From: an uncultured Tateyamaria sp.
GTDB lineage: Bacteria; Pseudomonadota; Alphaproteobacteria; Rhodobacterales; Rhodobacteraceae
Reading direction: 5' to 3'
Assembly: GCF_947503385.1 (NCBI RefSeq)
Contig: NZ_CANNDO010000003.1
Location: 372,001 to 436,000 of the forward strand
DNA length: 64,000 bases
Below are positions 1-7,881 of this stretch, in pieces. Under the pieces are notes generated by a model. The model saw only the letters and a list, made by a program, of their open reading frames with translations, was not told the DNA's origin and did no database searches. The position numbers and the translations under genes were made by a program. Within the stretch, counting starts at the first letter, position 1. Every line of letters begins with the position of its first letter.

Positions 1-347
1 GGGCAATCCACCGCCGCGCCGCCCTTTGCTATGACCGCGCCGCCCAAACGTTTGACCTCCGCCTCATCGGTTGTCGACATCTCCATCCAAATCTTGCCGG
101 GACCGATATGCGGCAGCATCTCGTCCATCACCGCTGCCGAAGCTGCGGGGCTGGGCAAGCAGGTGATCACGGCATCGCAGGTCTGCATCAATTCAGCCGG
201 GCTGCCGCCGTCACGCGCGCCATCGCCGACCTTGGCCGCGACCAGCGCCGCATCCAGATCGTGCACCGCCACGTCGTGGCCGTTGCGCAACAAGCTGCCC
301 GACAGCTTGCCCCCAACATTTCCCAGCCCGATGAATCCGATTTTCAT
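1..347 (-). CDS. NAD(P)-binding oxidoreductase, 3-hydroxyisobutyrate dehydrogenase family (partial)
   Basis: The first 115 codons of a protein whose 3' end lies beyond the window start. It opens with a Rossmann fold: GLGNVGGK at residues 7-14 is the GxGxxG dinucleotide loop, and an Asp-Leu-Asp after the second strand would bind the ribose. The later PAELMQTCDAVITCLPSP and EMSTT stretches are typical of the beta-hydroxyacid dehydrogenase family (HIBADH, tartronate semialdehyde reductase, 6-phosphogluconate dehydrogenase-like). The catalytic Lys region is not in the window. It follows the uronate-dehydrogenase-like gene by about 100 bp on the same strand, so it probably oxidises or reduces a sugar-derived hydroxyacid in the same pathway. 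The substrate cannot be told from this fragment. Confidence 0.8.
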   Translation of the reverse strand, partial: MKIGFIGLGNVGGKLSGSLLRNGHDVAVHDLDAALVAAKVGDGARDGGSPAELMQTCDAVITCLPSPAASAAVMDEMLPHIGPGKIWMEMSTTDEAEVKRLGGAVIAKGGAAVDC

Positions 348-450
348 GACAATGTTCCCCTTGGACGATACGCATTTCGCCGCAGGCAATCCGGTCCATC
401 GTGCAAAGTCCGTCCCGTTTGCGACACCTCTCACATGATGTCAGACCAAC

Positions 451-1293
451 TCAGCCCTTGCCCGTGTCATCTTTGTTAAGGTTGAGCAACGACATCGCGG
501 ATTTACCCAGTTCGATGCCCGCAAAAGGCCCTCCATGGCGCGCGTTCGACACATCATGGGGGTCAAGCGCGCCATATTCGGCAAAAATCGCCTCGGCAAA
601 CTGCTCTGCATTGTCCTGCGGCTTGTAGCCCAAATGCCGTGCCCCTGAATTGTCGACCGGCGCGCGGTCATTGTTTGACACGCCATAAATGATCGAAAAT
701 TCAGTGATCGGCGTGTCGATGGCCCGCTGCACGAGGCGCACACAATCGTCATAGCTCAACCATGTGCCCACGGCCCTGGGGTTCGTCACTTGGGCGCAGG
801 ACAGGATACGCAGACACACTGCCTCTAACCCTCGTTTTTCCCAATACATCCGACCCAAATCTTCGGCAAAGCACTTGGCCAGCCCGTAGAACGTGTCGGG
901 CCGGTGCGGCACATCGATGCCGATGGCTTCTGTTTTGGGATACATCCCAACCGCATGGATGGACGAGGCATAGACCACCCGACGGCAGCCATTGCGATGC
1001 GCGGCCTCCCAAATGTTGTACGCTCCGATGAAATTTGGCCCCAGCAATTCCTCGAACGGGCCTTCGTCCACGATCGCGCCAAAATGCACAACCATATCAG
1101 CACCTTGCAGCATCTGTTCGAACGGCGCCAGTTCAGACAGATCGGCCTTAATATAGGTCTCGTTTGCCGCAAGACCGGGCACGCTGTCGGCAATGTCCGT
1201 GCTCACGAACTCCTCGCACATTGCAGCCAGCGGCCCCCGCAGATAAGAGCCGAGCTTGCCCGCCGCTCCCGTCAAAACCAGTTTCTTCAGCAT
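451..1293 (-). CDS. NAD-dependent epimerase/dehydratase, uronate dehydrogenase-like
   Basis: A 280-residue extended-type SDR. TGAAGKLG at residues 8-15 is the NAD-binding loop, and YGLAK at 136-140 gives the catalytic Tyr136 and Lys140, with Ser110-Ser111 upstream. The overall pattern (TGAAGxLG, VVHFGA, YGLAKCFAEDL, then DNS and LGYKPQDNAE near the C terminus) matches what I know of bacterial uronate dehydrogenases, which oxidise glucuronate or galacturonate to the aldarolactone and are about 265-280 aa. It starts 10 bp downstream of the FAD oxidoreductase stop, so the two are co-transcribed. The family is clear; the exact sugar substrate is inferred only, and the flanking cluster leaves other aldoses possible. 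Confidence 0.8.
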   Translation of the reverse strand: MLKKLVLTGAAGKLGSYLRGPLAAMCEEFVSTDIADSVPGLAANETYIKADLSELAPFEQMLQGADMVVHFGAIVDEGPFEELLGPNFIGAYNIWEAAHRNGCRRVVYASSIHAVGMYPKTEAIGIDVPHRPDTFYGLAKCFAEDLGRMYWEKRGLEAVCLRILSCAQVTNPRAVGTWLSYDDCVRLVQRAIDTPITEFSIIYGVSNNDRAPVDNSGARHLGYKPQDNAEQFAEAIFAEYGALDPHDVSNARHGGPFAGIELGKSAMSLLNLNKDDTGKG

Positions 1294-1303
1294 TGCGCGC
1301 TCC

Positions 1304-2512
1304 TCATATCACGGCCCGTTCGATGATCGGCTTTTGCGCCAGAACACGATCGAAATGGAAGGGGGTCAGATCAAGACTTCGGTACGCCCCGTATGTCAGC
1401 CATTCGGCTGTGCCACGCCCCATGGCGGGCGATTGTTGCAGACCATGCCCCGAGAACCCGTTGAGAAAGACGAAATTCTCCACCTCCGGGTGCGGCCCAA
1501 GGATCGCATTATGGTCCAATGTGTTCATCGCATAGTGCCCAGCCCATTCCGCTGTAACCTTGATCGTCTCAAACTGCGGGATGCGCGTGGCCAGCACCGG
1601 CCAGATGTGATCCTGCCACAGCGCATGATCCATCGCGAAATCATCGTATTCCACGGCCGGGTCGACCCCCGAATGCCCACCCGCCTGATAGGTACCGCCT
1701 CCGTTTTCGCGCACATGCACGCCGGACGGATCAATGGTCAGCGGCAAGTCCTGATCCAGAGGCCGTTCCGCCGCGAACACCCACGAATAGCGCTTGCGCG
1801 GCTCGACCGGCACGTCGATCCCGGCCATGGCGGCGGTGCGTGCCGCGCGCGGGCCAGAGGCATTGACCACCTGCCCGCATCCAACAACCTCTCCGCTGGC
1901 GAGCGTCACAGATTCAACGCGGGCACCACTGCGCGTGATCGCGACGACTTCGTTCTGGATGTACTCTACCCCGCGCTCGCGCGCCTGACGGCGCCACCAT
2001 TCAAAGACGGTGCTGCCATCCCAATACCCTTCGTCAACCGTGTTGATTGATCCCAACACGATGTCATCGACAGTGTAGAACGGATAGCGCGCCTTAATCT
2101 CTTCTGGCGTCATCAGCTGCGTTGCGGCCCCGGCGGCGTGCTGCACCTTGATGTTTTCGCGCAGCACGGCCGCAAACGCATCGGTGTCGGCAAGGTACAT
2201 GTAGCCAAAACTGCGAATGCTCAGGTCCGGTACGCGTGCATCACCGCCCATCCGCTCCCGAATAGTCTTGACGAAATCCGCCGCGAACTGACTGATCCGC
2301 ACGTTCAGTTCCGTAGAAAACTGCTGGCGCATACAGGAGTTGGTGTGAGCCGTCGAACATGCAGCATAGGACATGTCCCGCTCGACCACCAACACGCGGC
2401 CCTGAAAGTCATCGCTATTGGTCAGAAACCATGCCGCAGACGACCCCATGATCGCGCCCCCGATGATGATGACATCGTACTGCGCGTGCTGCGGTGCGGC
2501 GTGCTCGGTCAT
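1304..2512 (-). CDS. FAD-dependent oxidoreductase, DAO/glycine oxidase-like family
   Basis: A 402-residue protein starting at the ATG at 2512, preceded by GAGGACG at good spacing. An upstream in-frame start would add 26 residues of no evident function. VIIIGGAIMGSSAAW at residues 14-28 is the FAD-binding beta-alpha-beta, with VVERD closing the fold. The C-terminal AILGPHPEVENFVFLNGFSG segment is the usual second FAD contact of DAO-family amine and sarcosine oxidases. GGAIMG replaces the more common GxGxxG. It lies first in a minus-strand operon diverging from the sugar ABC transporter, so it may oxidise an amino- or hydroxy-substituted substrate of that locus. The substrate is unknown. Confidence 0.85.
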   Translation of the reverse strand: MTEHAAPQHAQYDVIIIGGAIMGSSAAWFLTNSDDFQGRVLVVERDMSYAACSTAHTNSCMRQQFSTELNVRISQFAADFVKTIRERMGGDARVPDLSIRSFGYMYLADTDAFAAVLRENIKVQHAAGAATQLMTPEEIKARYPFYTVDDIVLGSINTVDEGYWDGSTVFEWWRRQARERGVEYIQNEVVAITRSGARVESVTLASGEVVGCGQVVNASGPRAARTAAMAGIDVPVEPRKRYSWVFAAERPLDQDLPLTIDPSGVHVRENGGGTYQAGGHSGVDPAVEYDDFAMDHALWQDHIWPVLATRIPQFETIKVTAEWAGHYAMNTLDHNAILGPHPEVENFVFLNGFSGHGLQQSPAMGRGTAEWLTYGAYRSLDLTPFHFDRVLAQKPIIERAVI

Positions 2513-2672
2513 TGCGTCGTCCTCGGAATAGGGGCCAATGGATTCGCGGCACCAAAGCAGTTTGGAAGACGTTTGCACAGTCTGTTTCAACCTCTAGCCA
2601 CAAATTCCCTGCGCTCCTCTTCGGGGAATCTTTCGCGAAAAATCAGCGGGTTGGAAAACTACACGCCTGTTT

Positions 2673-2720
2673 CTGATGTACGCACCTCAGAAATTCGTTG
2701 ACGTGAGGTACGCCCCTCAT
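2673..2720. promoter_or_regulatory. Twin LacI-like operators within the divergent promoter region
   Basis: Two imperfect 18-bp palindromes with a central CG step: CTGATGTACGCACCTCAG at 2673-2690 and GTGAGGTACGCCCCTCAT at 2703-2720. Their starts are exactly 30 bp apart, about three helical turns, so both face the same side of the DNA. A candidate promoter for the plus operon overlaps them: TTGACG at 2698-2703 and TTTACT at 2722-2727 with an 18-bp spacer occupied by the second palindrome. The central CG and the presence of a LacI-family gene at 10520 in the same operon suggest autoregulated control of both divergent operons. Protein binding itself is inferred. Confidence 0.6.
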
Positions 2721-2774
2721 TTTTACTGATGTCACGGGCAAACCAAGATCAATTGCCCATTCAGGGAGGAATTC

Positions 2775-4094
2775 ATGAAACGATTTAACGCGGCCGCCAT
2801 CGGCGCGGCTTTGACCTGTTCCGTGAGCGTACCGACGCTTGCCTCAGCCGAGGATCTGACATTGTGCTGGGCGGCATGGGACCCGGCGAACGCGCTGGTG
2901 GAACTGTCCAAGGAATTCGAAGCCCAATCCGGACACAGCATGAATTTCGAGTTCATCCCGTGGCCCAATTTCGCAGACCGGATGCTGAATGAACTGAACT
3001 CGGGCGGCAAACTGTGTGACCTGCTGATTGGTGACAGTCAGTGGATCGGCGGCGGTGCCGAGAACGGTCACTACGTCAAGCTGAACGATTTCTTTGATGC
3101 CGAAGGCATCAGCATGGACGATTTCGCGCCCGCCACTGTCTATGCCTATTCCACTTGGCCCAAGGGCACGCCGAACTACTATGCCCTGCCCGCCATGGGC
3201 GACGCGAACGGCTGGTTCTACCGCAAGGATTGGTTCGAGCGTGACGACATCCGCGCCGCATTCAAAGAGGCCACAGGCCGCGAATTGGGCGAACCCAAAA
3301 CCCAGCGCGAGATGCTGGAAATTGCGCAGTTCTTTCAGGGCCGCGAAATTGACGGCAAGACCGTATACGGCGCGTCGATCTTTACAGAGCGTGGCTCCGA
3401 AGGGATCACGATGGGCGTGACGTCCGCGCTGTATCCGTGGGGCTTCAAATATGAGAACACCCCCGGTTCCTACGACATGGACGGTGCCGTCAACTCGCCC
3501 GAGGCAGTCGAAGCACTTGAGTTCTATAAGGAATTCTACGAAACGGCGACGCCACCCGGATACACGAACTCGTACATGGGTGAATCGCTCGATGCGTTCA
3601 AATCCGGTCAGGTCGCCATGGCGATGAACTGGTTTGCGTTTTTCCCCGGCCTCTATGCCGACCCGAATACCGGTGGGGACAAGATCGACTTTTTCGTGAA
3701 CCCGCCGCAGAACCAAGCCGGCTCCACACTGGGCGGTCAAGGTATCTCTGTTGTGGCCTATTCGGACAAACAGGACGCCGCGCTTGAATACATCAAATGG
3801 TTCGCCAACCCCGAGGTGCAGGCCAAGTGGTGGGAACTGGGCGGCTACTCGGCCCACAACTCGGTCCTGAACGATCCGGGCTTCAAAGATAGCGCACCGT
3901 TCGCCGGTGATTTCCTCGAAGCGATGGGGGCCGTGCAGGACTTCTGGCAGGAACCGGCCTATGCCGAACTGCTGCTGGCCATGCAAAAACGCATCCACGA
4001 CTACGTGGTCGCCGATCAGGGCACGGCCCAAGAGGCACTCGACAAGTTGATCGAAGACTGGACCGAAGTCTTCGAAGATGAAGGCAAGCTGTAA
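2775..4094 (+). CDS. ABC transporter sugar-binding protein (family 1)
   Basis: A 439-residue periplasmic solute-binding protein. A Sec signal peptide covers residues 1-25, with likely cleavage after ASA. A GGGAGGAATTC ribosome site precedes the ATG. The mature part has the family 1 layout (EFEAQSG early, LIGDSQWIGG, then GQVAMAMNWFAFFPG and SDKQDAALEYIKWF toward the end) seen in maltose-, polyol- and disaccharide-type binding proteins. It opens the plus-strand operon that continues with two permeases and two ATPases. Two hairpins follow before the first permease, a usual device for making more binding protein than membrane subunits. The ligand is a sugar or polyol judged from downstream enzymes only. 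Confidence 0.9.
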   Translation: MKRFNAAAIGAALTCSVSVPTLASAEDLTLCWAAWDPANALVELSKEFEAQSGHSMNFEFIPWPNFADRMLNELNSGGKLCDLLIGDSQWIGGGAENGHYVKLNDFFDAEGISMDDFAPATVYAYSTWPKGTPNYYALPAMGDANGWFYRKDWFERDDIRAAFKEATGRELGEPKTQREMLEIAQFFQGREIDGKTVYGASIFTERGSEGITMGVTSALYPWGFKYENTPGSYDMDGAVNSPEAVEALEFYKEFYETATPPGYTNSYMGESLDAFKSGQVAMAMNWFAFFPGLYADPNTGGDKIDFFVNPPQNQAGSTLGGQGISVVAYSDKQDAALEYIKWFANPEVQAKWWELGGYSAHNSVLNDPGFKDSAPFAGDFLEAMGAVQDFWQEPAYAELLLAMQKRIHDYVVADQGTAQEALDKLIEDWTEVFEDEGKL

Positions 4095-4106
4095 ACTTGA
4101 GCCAAC

Positions 4107-4174
4107 CGTAGTGGCGGGCTGAAGCCCGCCCTACGCCACCTCTCCCCAACAGGTAGGCCGGGCTTAAGCCCGGC
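4107..4174. repeat. Pair of REP-like palindromic hairpins between binding-protein and permease genes
   Basis: The first element pairs CGTAG (4107-4111) with CTACG (4131-4135) and, inside, GGCGGGCT (4113-4120) with AGCCCGCC (4123-4130). The second, GCCGGGCTTAAGCCCGGC at 4157-4174, is a perfect palindrome. Neither is followed by a T-run. Tandem G+C palindromes of this shape resemble REP elements, which in known cases (malE-malF of enterics) protect upstream mRNA. The effect here is inferred. Confidence 0.75.
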
Positions 4175-4200
4175 TCTGCCCAGGACATCTGTGTGCCACA

Positions 4201-5148
4201 ATGACCGATCCCATCGCCACCCGCGCCGCAAAGGCCACGCCCCCCCGCGTTGCCCGCCAGATCAAAGGGCTGAGTGACCGCGCCATCGCCTGGATCTTTG
4301 TGGCGCCGACCATCTTCCTGCTGCTGGCGATCAACATCTTTCCGCTGATCTGGACGATCCAGCTCAGCTTTACCAACTACAAAGCCAACCGGCTCAACCG
4401 CGAGCCCGAGTTCATTGGCTTGCGCAACTACGAACGCATCCTGACCGACAGCGATATCTGGCTGAATATGCAGGCCACCGCGCATTTCCTGTTCTGGACC
4501 ATCGCGCTTCAGGTGCTGATCGGGTTTGCGTTGGCTTGGCTGATCCACCGCAATTTCAAAGGTTCCAATTTTTGGACCACCGTGATCGTGCTGCCGATGA
4601 TGCTGTCCCCGGCGGTGGTGGGCAACTTCTGGAAATTCCTCTACCAGCCGCAGATTGGCCTGTTTAACTACATCGTCACCTTCTTTACCCGCGCGGAGCC
4701 TTCCAGTTTCGAGATGCTCGGCTCCGTCCAGCTGGCACCTTGGTCCATCGTCATCGTCGACACGTGGATGTGGACGCCGTTTGTGATGCTGATCTGTCTG
4801 GCCGGGCTGCGCTCCATCCCCGACTACATCTACGAGGCAGCCGAGATCGACCGCGCCTCCAAACTCCGGCAGTTCTTTACCATCACCGTGCCCATGGTTC
4901 TGCCATTCCTGATGCTCGCCGTCCTCTTCCGTGGCATCGAGAATTTCAAGATGTTCGACCTCGTGGTGCAACTGACCGGTGGCGGACCGGGCTCAACAAC
5001 CGAACTCACCTCAATCAACCTAAAACGCGAGGCGTTCGAAAAGTGGCGAACCGGCTATGCCAGCGCCTACGCCATCATCCTCTTTGTCACGGTGTTTGGC
5101 CTCGCCAGCATCTACGTCAAGGCGCTCAACAAGGTGAAAGAACGATGA
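4201..5148 (+). CDS. ABC transporter permease, MalF/UgpA-like
   Basis: A 315-residue inner-membrane permease with about six hydrophobic segments. The EAA loop that contacts the ATPase begins near residue 211 (YEAAEIDRASKLRQFFTITV). An N-terminal cytoplasmic extension of about 35 residues precedes the first helix (AWIFVAPTIFLLLAINIFPL). It pairs with the MalG-like permease at 5291 to form the heterodimeric channel. No strong ribosome site precedes the ATG at 4201, which lies 27 bp past the palindromes, in keeping with reduced expression relative to the binding protein. The 3' end overlaps the next small reading frame by ATGA. Confidence 0.9.
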   Translation: MTDPIATRAAKATPPRVARQIKGLSDRAIAWIFVAPTIFLLLAINIFPLIWTIQLSFTNYKANRLNREPEFIGLRNYERILTDSDIWLNMQATAHFLFWTIALQVLIGFALAWLIHRNFKGSNFWTTVIVLPMMLSPAVVGNFWKFLYQPQIGLFNYIVTFFTRAEPSSFEMLGSVQLAPWSIVIVDTWMWTPFVMLICLAGLRSIPDYIYEAAEIDRASKLRQFFTITVPMVLPFLMLAVLFRGIENFKMFDLVVQLTGGGPGSTTELTSINLKREAFEKWRTGYASAYAIILFVTVFGLASIYVKALNKVKER

Positions 5149-5294
5149 CCCGATCCATCCTTCATCTTGCCCCAGAAACGCTTGAGGCAGCGCGTCAGCG
5201 CGGGGGGGGCACCATTGGAACGCTATTGGTCCGAGAGATAATGGCGACAGCTGCCCTCCGGACCCCGAATCCGCAAATGGACCACAGATCATGA
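5145..5294 (+). other. 49-codon open frame bridging the two permease genes
   Basis: A 49-codon frame starts inside the stop of the first permease (ATGA at 5145) and stops inside the start of the second (ATGA at 5291), so ribosomes could pass through all three. The peptide begins MTRSILHLAPETLEAARQR and has no membrane segment or known motif. The DNA includes an eight-G run. Permease pairs of this type are normally adjacent, so this reads either as a small inserted intergenic element that preserves translational coupling or as a true small protein. I favour the first. Confidence 0.4.
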
Positions 5295-6229
5295 GCGCCC
5301 ATTCCATCACCGAACCCTCCGGTCGCTCCAAATGGGTCGCAGGCACGTTGGTCATCACCTACGCGCTGATTACGATGATCCCGCTGGCGTGGATCATGCT
5401 GACCGGGTTCAAATCACCCGCTGACGCGATCAGCTATCCGCCCAAAGTCGTGTTCGAACCCACGCTCGAAGGGTACGTGAACCTGTTTACCACCCGGACA
5501 CGGCAGACCGACGACTTCCTCGCCGCGAACCCACCCGAAAACTGGGCGGACGAGATCGTGCGCCAATACGACATGGTCATCGTCGGCCCCTCGAAATTCG
5601 GCGAACGGTTCTTCAACTCGGTGATCATCGGCTTTGGCTCAACCTTTCTCAGCATCTTTTTGGGCACTCTCGCCGCCTATGCGTTCAGCAGGTTCAAAAT
5701 TCCACTCGCCGACGACCTGCTGTTTTTCATCCTCAGTACGCGGATGATGCCCCCCATCGCTGTCGCCATCCCCATCTTCCTGATGTACCGCAACCTCGGT
5801 CTGTCGGACACGCATCTGGGCATGATCCTGCTCTATACGGCGGTGAACATCTCCCTCGCTGTCTGGTTGCTCAAAGGGTTCATCGACGAAATCCCGCGCG
5901 AGTACGAAGAGGCCGCGTTGATCGACGGCTACACCCGGTTTCAGGCCTTCTACAAGGTCGTGCTGCCACAGGCCGCTACTGGCATCGCTTCCACCGCGAT
6001 CTTCTGCCTGATCTTTGCGTGGAACGAATATGCTTTTGCCGTCCTGCTGACCTCGGCCACCGCGCAAACGGCGCCGCCGTTCATTCCGACCATCATCGGC
6101 GTCGGTGGCCTTGACTGGCCCGCGGTCGCGGCAGGGGCCACGATCTTCCTGCTGCCCGTGATGATCTTCACCATCCTGCTGCGCAAGCACCTGCTGCGCG
6201 GGATCACCTTCGGAGCTGTACGCAAATGA
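5291..6229 (+). CDS. ABC transporter permease, MalG-like
   Basis: A 312-residue inner-membrane permease with six predicted helices and the EAA loop near residue 204 (YEEAALIDGYTRFQAFYKVV). A periplasmic segment at about residues 60-95, rich in charged residues, lies between the first two helices and is longer than in many MalG proteins. It forms the transmembrane channel with the permease at 4201. The start overlaps the stop of the 49-codon frame by ATGA and no good ribosome site is visible, so translation probably relies on coupling. Its own stop overlaps the next start. Confidence 0.9.
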   Translation: MSAHSITEPSGRSKWVAGTLVITYALITMIPLAWIMLTGFKSPADAISYPPKVVFEPTLEGYVNLFTTRTRQTDDFLAANPPENWADEIVRQYDMVIVGPSKFGERFFNSVIIGFGSTFLSIFLGTLAAYAFSRFKIPLADDLLFFILSTRMMPPIAVAIPIFLMYRNLGLSDTHLGMILLYTAVNISLAVWLLKGFIDEIPREYEEAALIDGYTRFQAFYKVVLPQAATGIASTAIFCLIFAWNEYAFAVLLTSATAQTAPPFIPTIIGVGGLDWPAVAAGATIFLLPVMIFTILLRKHLLRGITFGAVRK

Positions 6230-6420
6230 TGTCCTTCATTACTGGCCTGATGCGCCTGCACCGCGGCCCATGGGAGATGCTGGCAACCATCATCATCGCC
6301 CTAGGCGTGGTTATGCTCATGCAGCCATTTGTGATGTGGGCCTACACCTATTCCTTCATCACAACGCTCGTGGGCACGGTCATGTTCATCGTGGTCAGCC
6401 ATTTTCCGGAAGGGGACTAA
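6226..6420 (+). CDS. Small membrane protein of the sugar ABC operon
   Basis: A 64-residue protein with two hydrophobic stretches (LATIIIALGVVMLMQPF and FITTLVGTVMFIVV) separated by a short WAYTYS turn. Start codons at 6226 and 6229 are both possible; the first overlaps the permease stop by ATGA. Comparable small membrane proteins accompany the glycerol and polyol ABC transporters of Rhizobiales and Rhodobacterales that carry two ATPases (GlpU in the glpSTPQUV system), although I see no sequence match to GlpU. It is likely an accessory transporter subunit of unknown function. Confidence 0.75.
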   Translation: MMSFITGLMRLHRGPWEMLATIIIALGVVMLMQPFVMWAYTYSFITTLVGTVMFIVVSHFPEGD

Positions 6421-6422
6421 AC

Positions 6423-6791
6423 ATGCTGGAACAAGCCTGCCCCATTTTACCCGCCCGCGACTTTGCGACCACCCGGACGTTCTACGAAAGCTGGGGATTC
6501 GTGTCGTGGTACGACGACGGAAACTACATGCTGACAAATCGGGACAAAATCGAACTGCATTTCTTTCACCACGCCAATCACCGGCCTCAGGACAGCACGC
6601 ACGGCGCCTATATCCGCCCCACGGATGTGGACGCGGTGTCGGACCTTTTGGCCGGGCTGAACCTACCGGCAGACACGGGCTTTCCCCGGTTCCAGCCTGC
6701 GGAAAACAAACCCTGGGGAATGCGCGAGGCAACGCTCTGGGATCCCGACGGCAACCTTCTCAGGATCGGAGAAAATATTCCAAATGGCTGA
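6423..6791 (+). CDS. VOC superfamily protein, bleomycin-resistance/glyoxalase type
   Basis: A 122-residue protein with the paired beta-alpha-beta-beta-beta pattern of the vicinal oxygen chelate fold: ILPARDFATTRTFYESWGF opens the first half, and MREATLWDPDGNLLRIGEN closes the second. The start at 6423 lies 2 bp after the small membrane protein; an in-frame upstream extension runs back through that gene and is unlikely. The family includes bleomycin-sequestering proteins, glyoxalases and isomerases. Sitting inside a sugar uptake operon, it may handle a reactive carbonyl or act on a sugar intermediate rather than on an antibiotic. The function is not determinable from sequence. Confidence 0.8.
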   Translation: MLEQACPILPARDFATTRTFYESWGFVSWYDDGNYMLTNRDKIELHFFHHANHRPQDSTHGAYIRPTDVDAVSDLLAGLNLPADTGFPRFQPAENKPWGMREATLWDPDGNLLRIGENIPNG

Positions 6792-7881
6792 GATCGTTAT
6801 CAAAAACGTCCGCAAGGAATTCGGCGATTTTGTCGCTGTGCGCGAGTCGTCCTTTACCGTCGAGGACGGCGAGTTTTTCATGCTTCTGGGTCCTTCGGGC
6901 TGCGGTAAAACCACAACCTTGCGCATGATTGCGGGGCTTGAGTTGCCCACCAGCGGAGAGATCTACCTCGACGGCGAAGAGATCGGGCAGCGCCCGCCCT
7001 CCGAACGCGATATCGCCTTCGTGTTCCAGATGTTCGCGCTCTACCCGCATATGAACGTCTACCGGAACTTGTCTTACCCGCTGGTCAGTCAGGGGATGCC
7101 GCGCGCGCAGGTGCGCGCCAAAGTGGACGAGGTCGCAACGATCCTCGGCATCAAGGACATCCTGAAAAAGCCCGTGGGTGGTCTGTCGGGCGGCGACCGG
7201 CAACGGGTTGCGCTTGGGCGTGCCATCGTCCGGGAACCCAAGGCGTTCATGATGGACGAACCGCTGGGCGCGCTGGATGCAGAATTCCGCGAACACATGG
7301 CCGAAGAACTGCGTGCGCTGCACGACCGGATGGGGGCCACCACCGTATACGTGACCCACGACCAGCTTGAGGCCATGCAAATGGGCGACAAGATCGTCGT
7401 GATGAACAATGCGGTTGTCGAGCAATTCGGCACCCCGCAAGAGATTTACGACAAGCCAGCGACCATGTTCGTCGCCAATTTCATCGGCTCGCCGTCGATG
7501 AATTTTCTCAACTTTCAGGGACAAGTGGCGGCAGGCTCGAACAGCGTGATGCTTGAGGGCACGGAATTGGGCGTGCCGGTTTTGCGCGATGGCGCATCTG
7601 GAGAGTTGGTGTTTGGAGTGCGGCCTGAACATATTACCCTAAACGATACGGGTGCGTATCGCGGTAAGGTGATCGCGACCGAATACCTTGGCACCACCCA
7701 GATCGTGACCCTGAATACACCCAACGGTGATCTCAAGGCGCGCATCGCCTCCGATCAGCCTGCAACTGTCGGCGAGACTGTCGGCATGGACTTCAATCCG
7801 GGGACGATCACGCTTTTTGATCGCGGCACGGGCCATGCGCTGCGCTCCGCCCTGAACGAAGGAGTGCTGGCCCATGGCTGA
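6784..7881 (+). CDS. ABC transporter ATPase, UgpC/MalK-like (first of two)
   Basis: A 365-residue ATPase. The Walker A GPSGCGKTT begins at residue 36, the signature LSGGDRQRV is near 134, Walker B FMMDEPLGALD near 154, and the switch His is in YVTHDQLEAM. A C-terminal TOBE/regulatory region follows (VRPEHITL). The signature has GGDRQR rather than the usual GGQRQR. The start overlaps the VOC gene by 8 bp and the stop overlaps the next ATPase by 8 bp. The operon encodes two different ATPases for one permease pair, so the cytoplasmic motor is probably a heterodimer, as in the two-ATPase glycerol transporter of Rhizobium. Confidence 0.93.
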   Translation: MAEIVIKNVRKEFGDFVAVRESSFTVEDGEFFMLLGPSGCGKTTTLRMIAGLELPTSGEIYLDGEEIGQRPPSERDIAFVFQMFALYPHMNVYRNLSYPLVSQGMPRAQVRAKVDEVATILGIKDILKKPVGGLSGGDRQRVALGRAIVREPKAFMMDEPLGALDAEFREHMAEELRALHDRMGATTVYVTHDQLEAMQMGDKIVVMNNAVVEQFGTPQEIYDKPATMFVANFIGSPSMNFLNFQGQVAAGSNSVMLEGTELGVPVLRDGASGELVFGVRPEHITLNDTGAYRGKVIATEYLGTTQIVTLNTPNGDLKARIASDQPATVGETVGMDFNPGTITLFDRGTGHALRSALNEGVLAHG

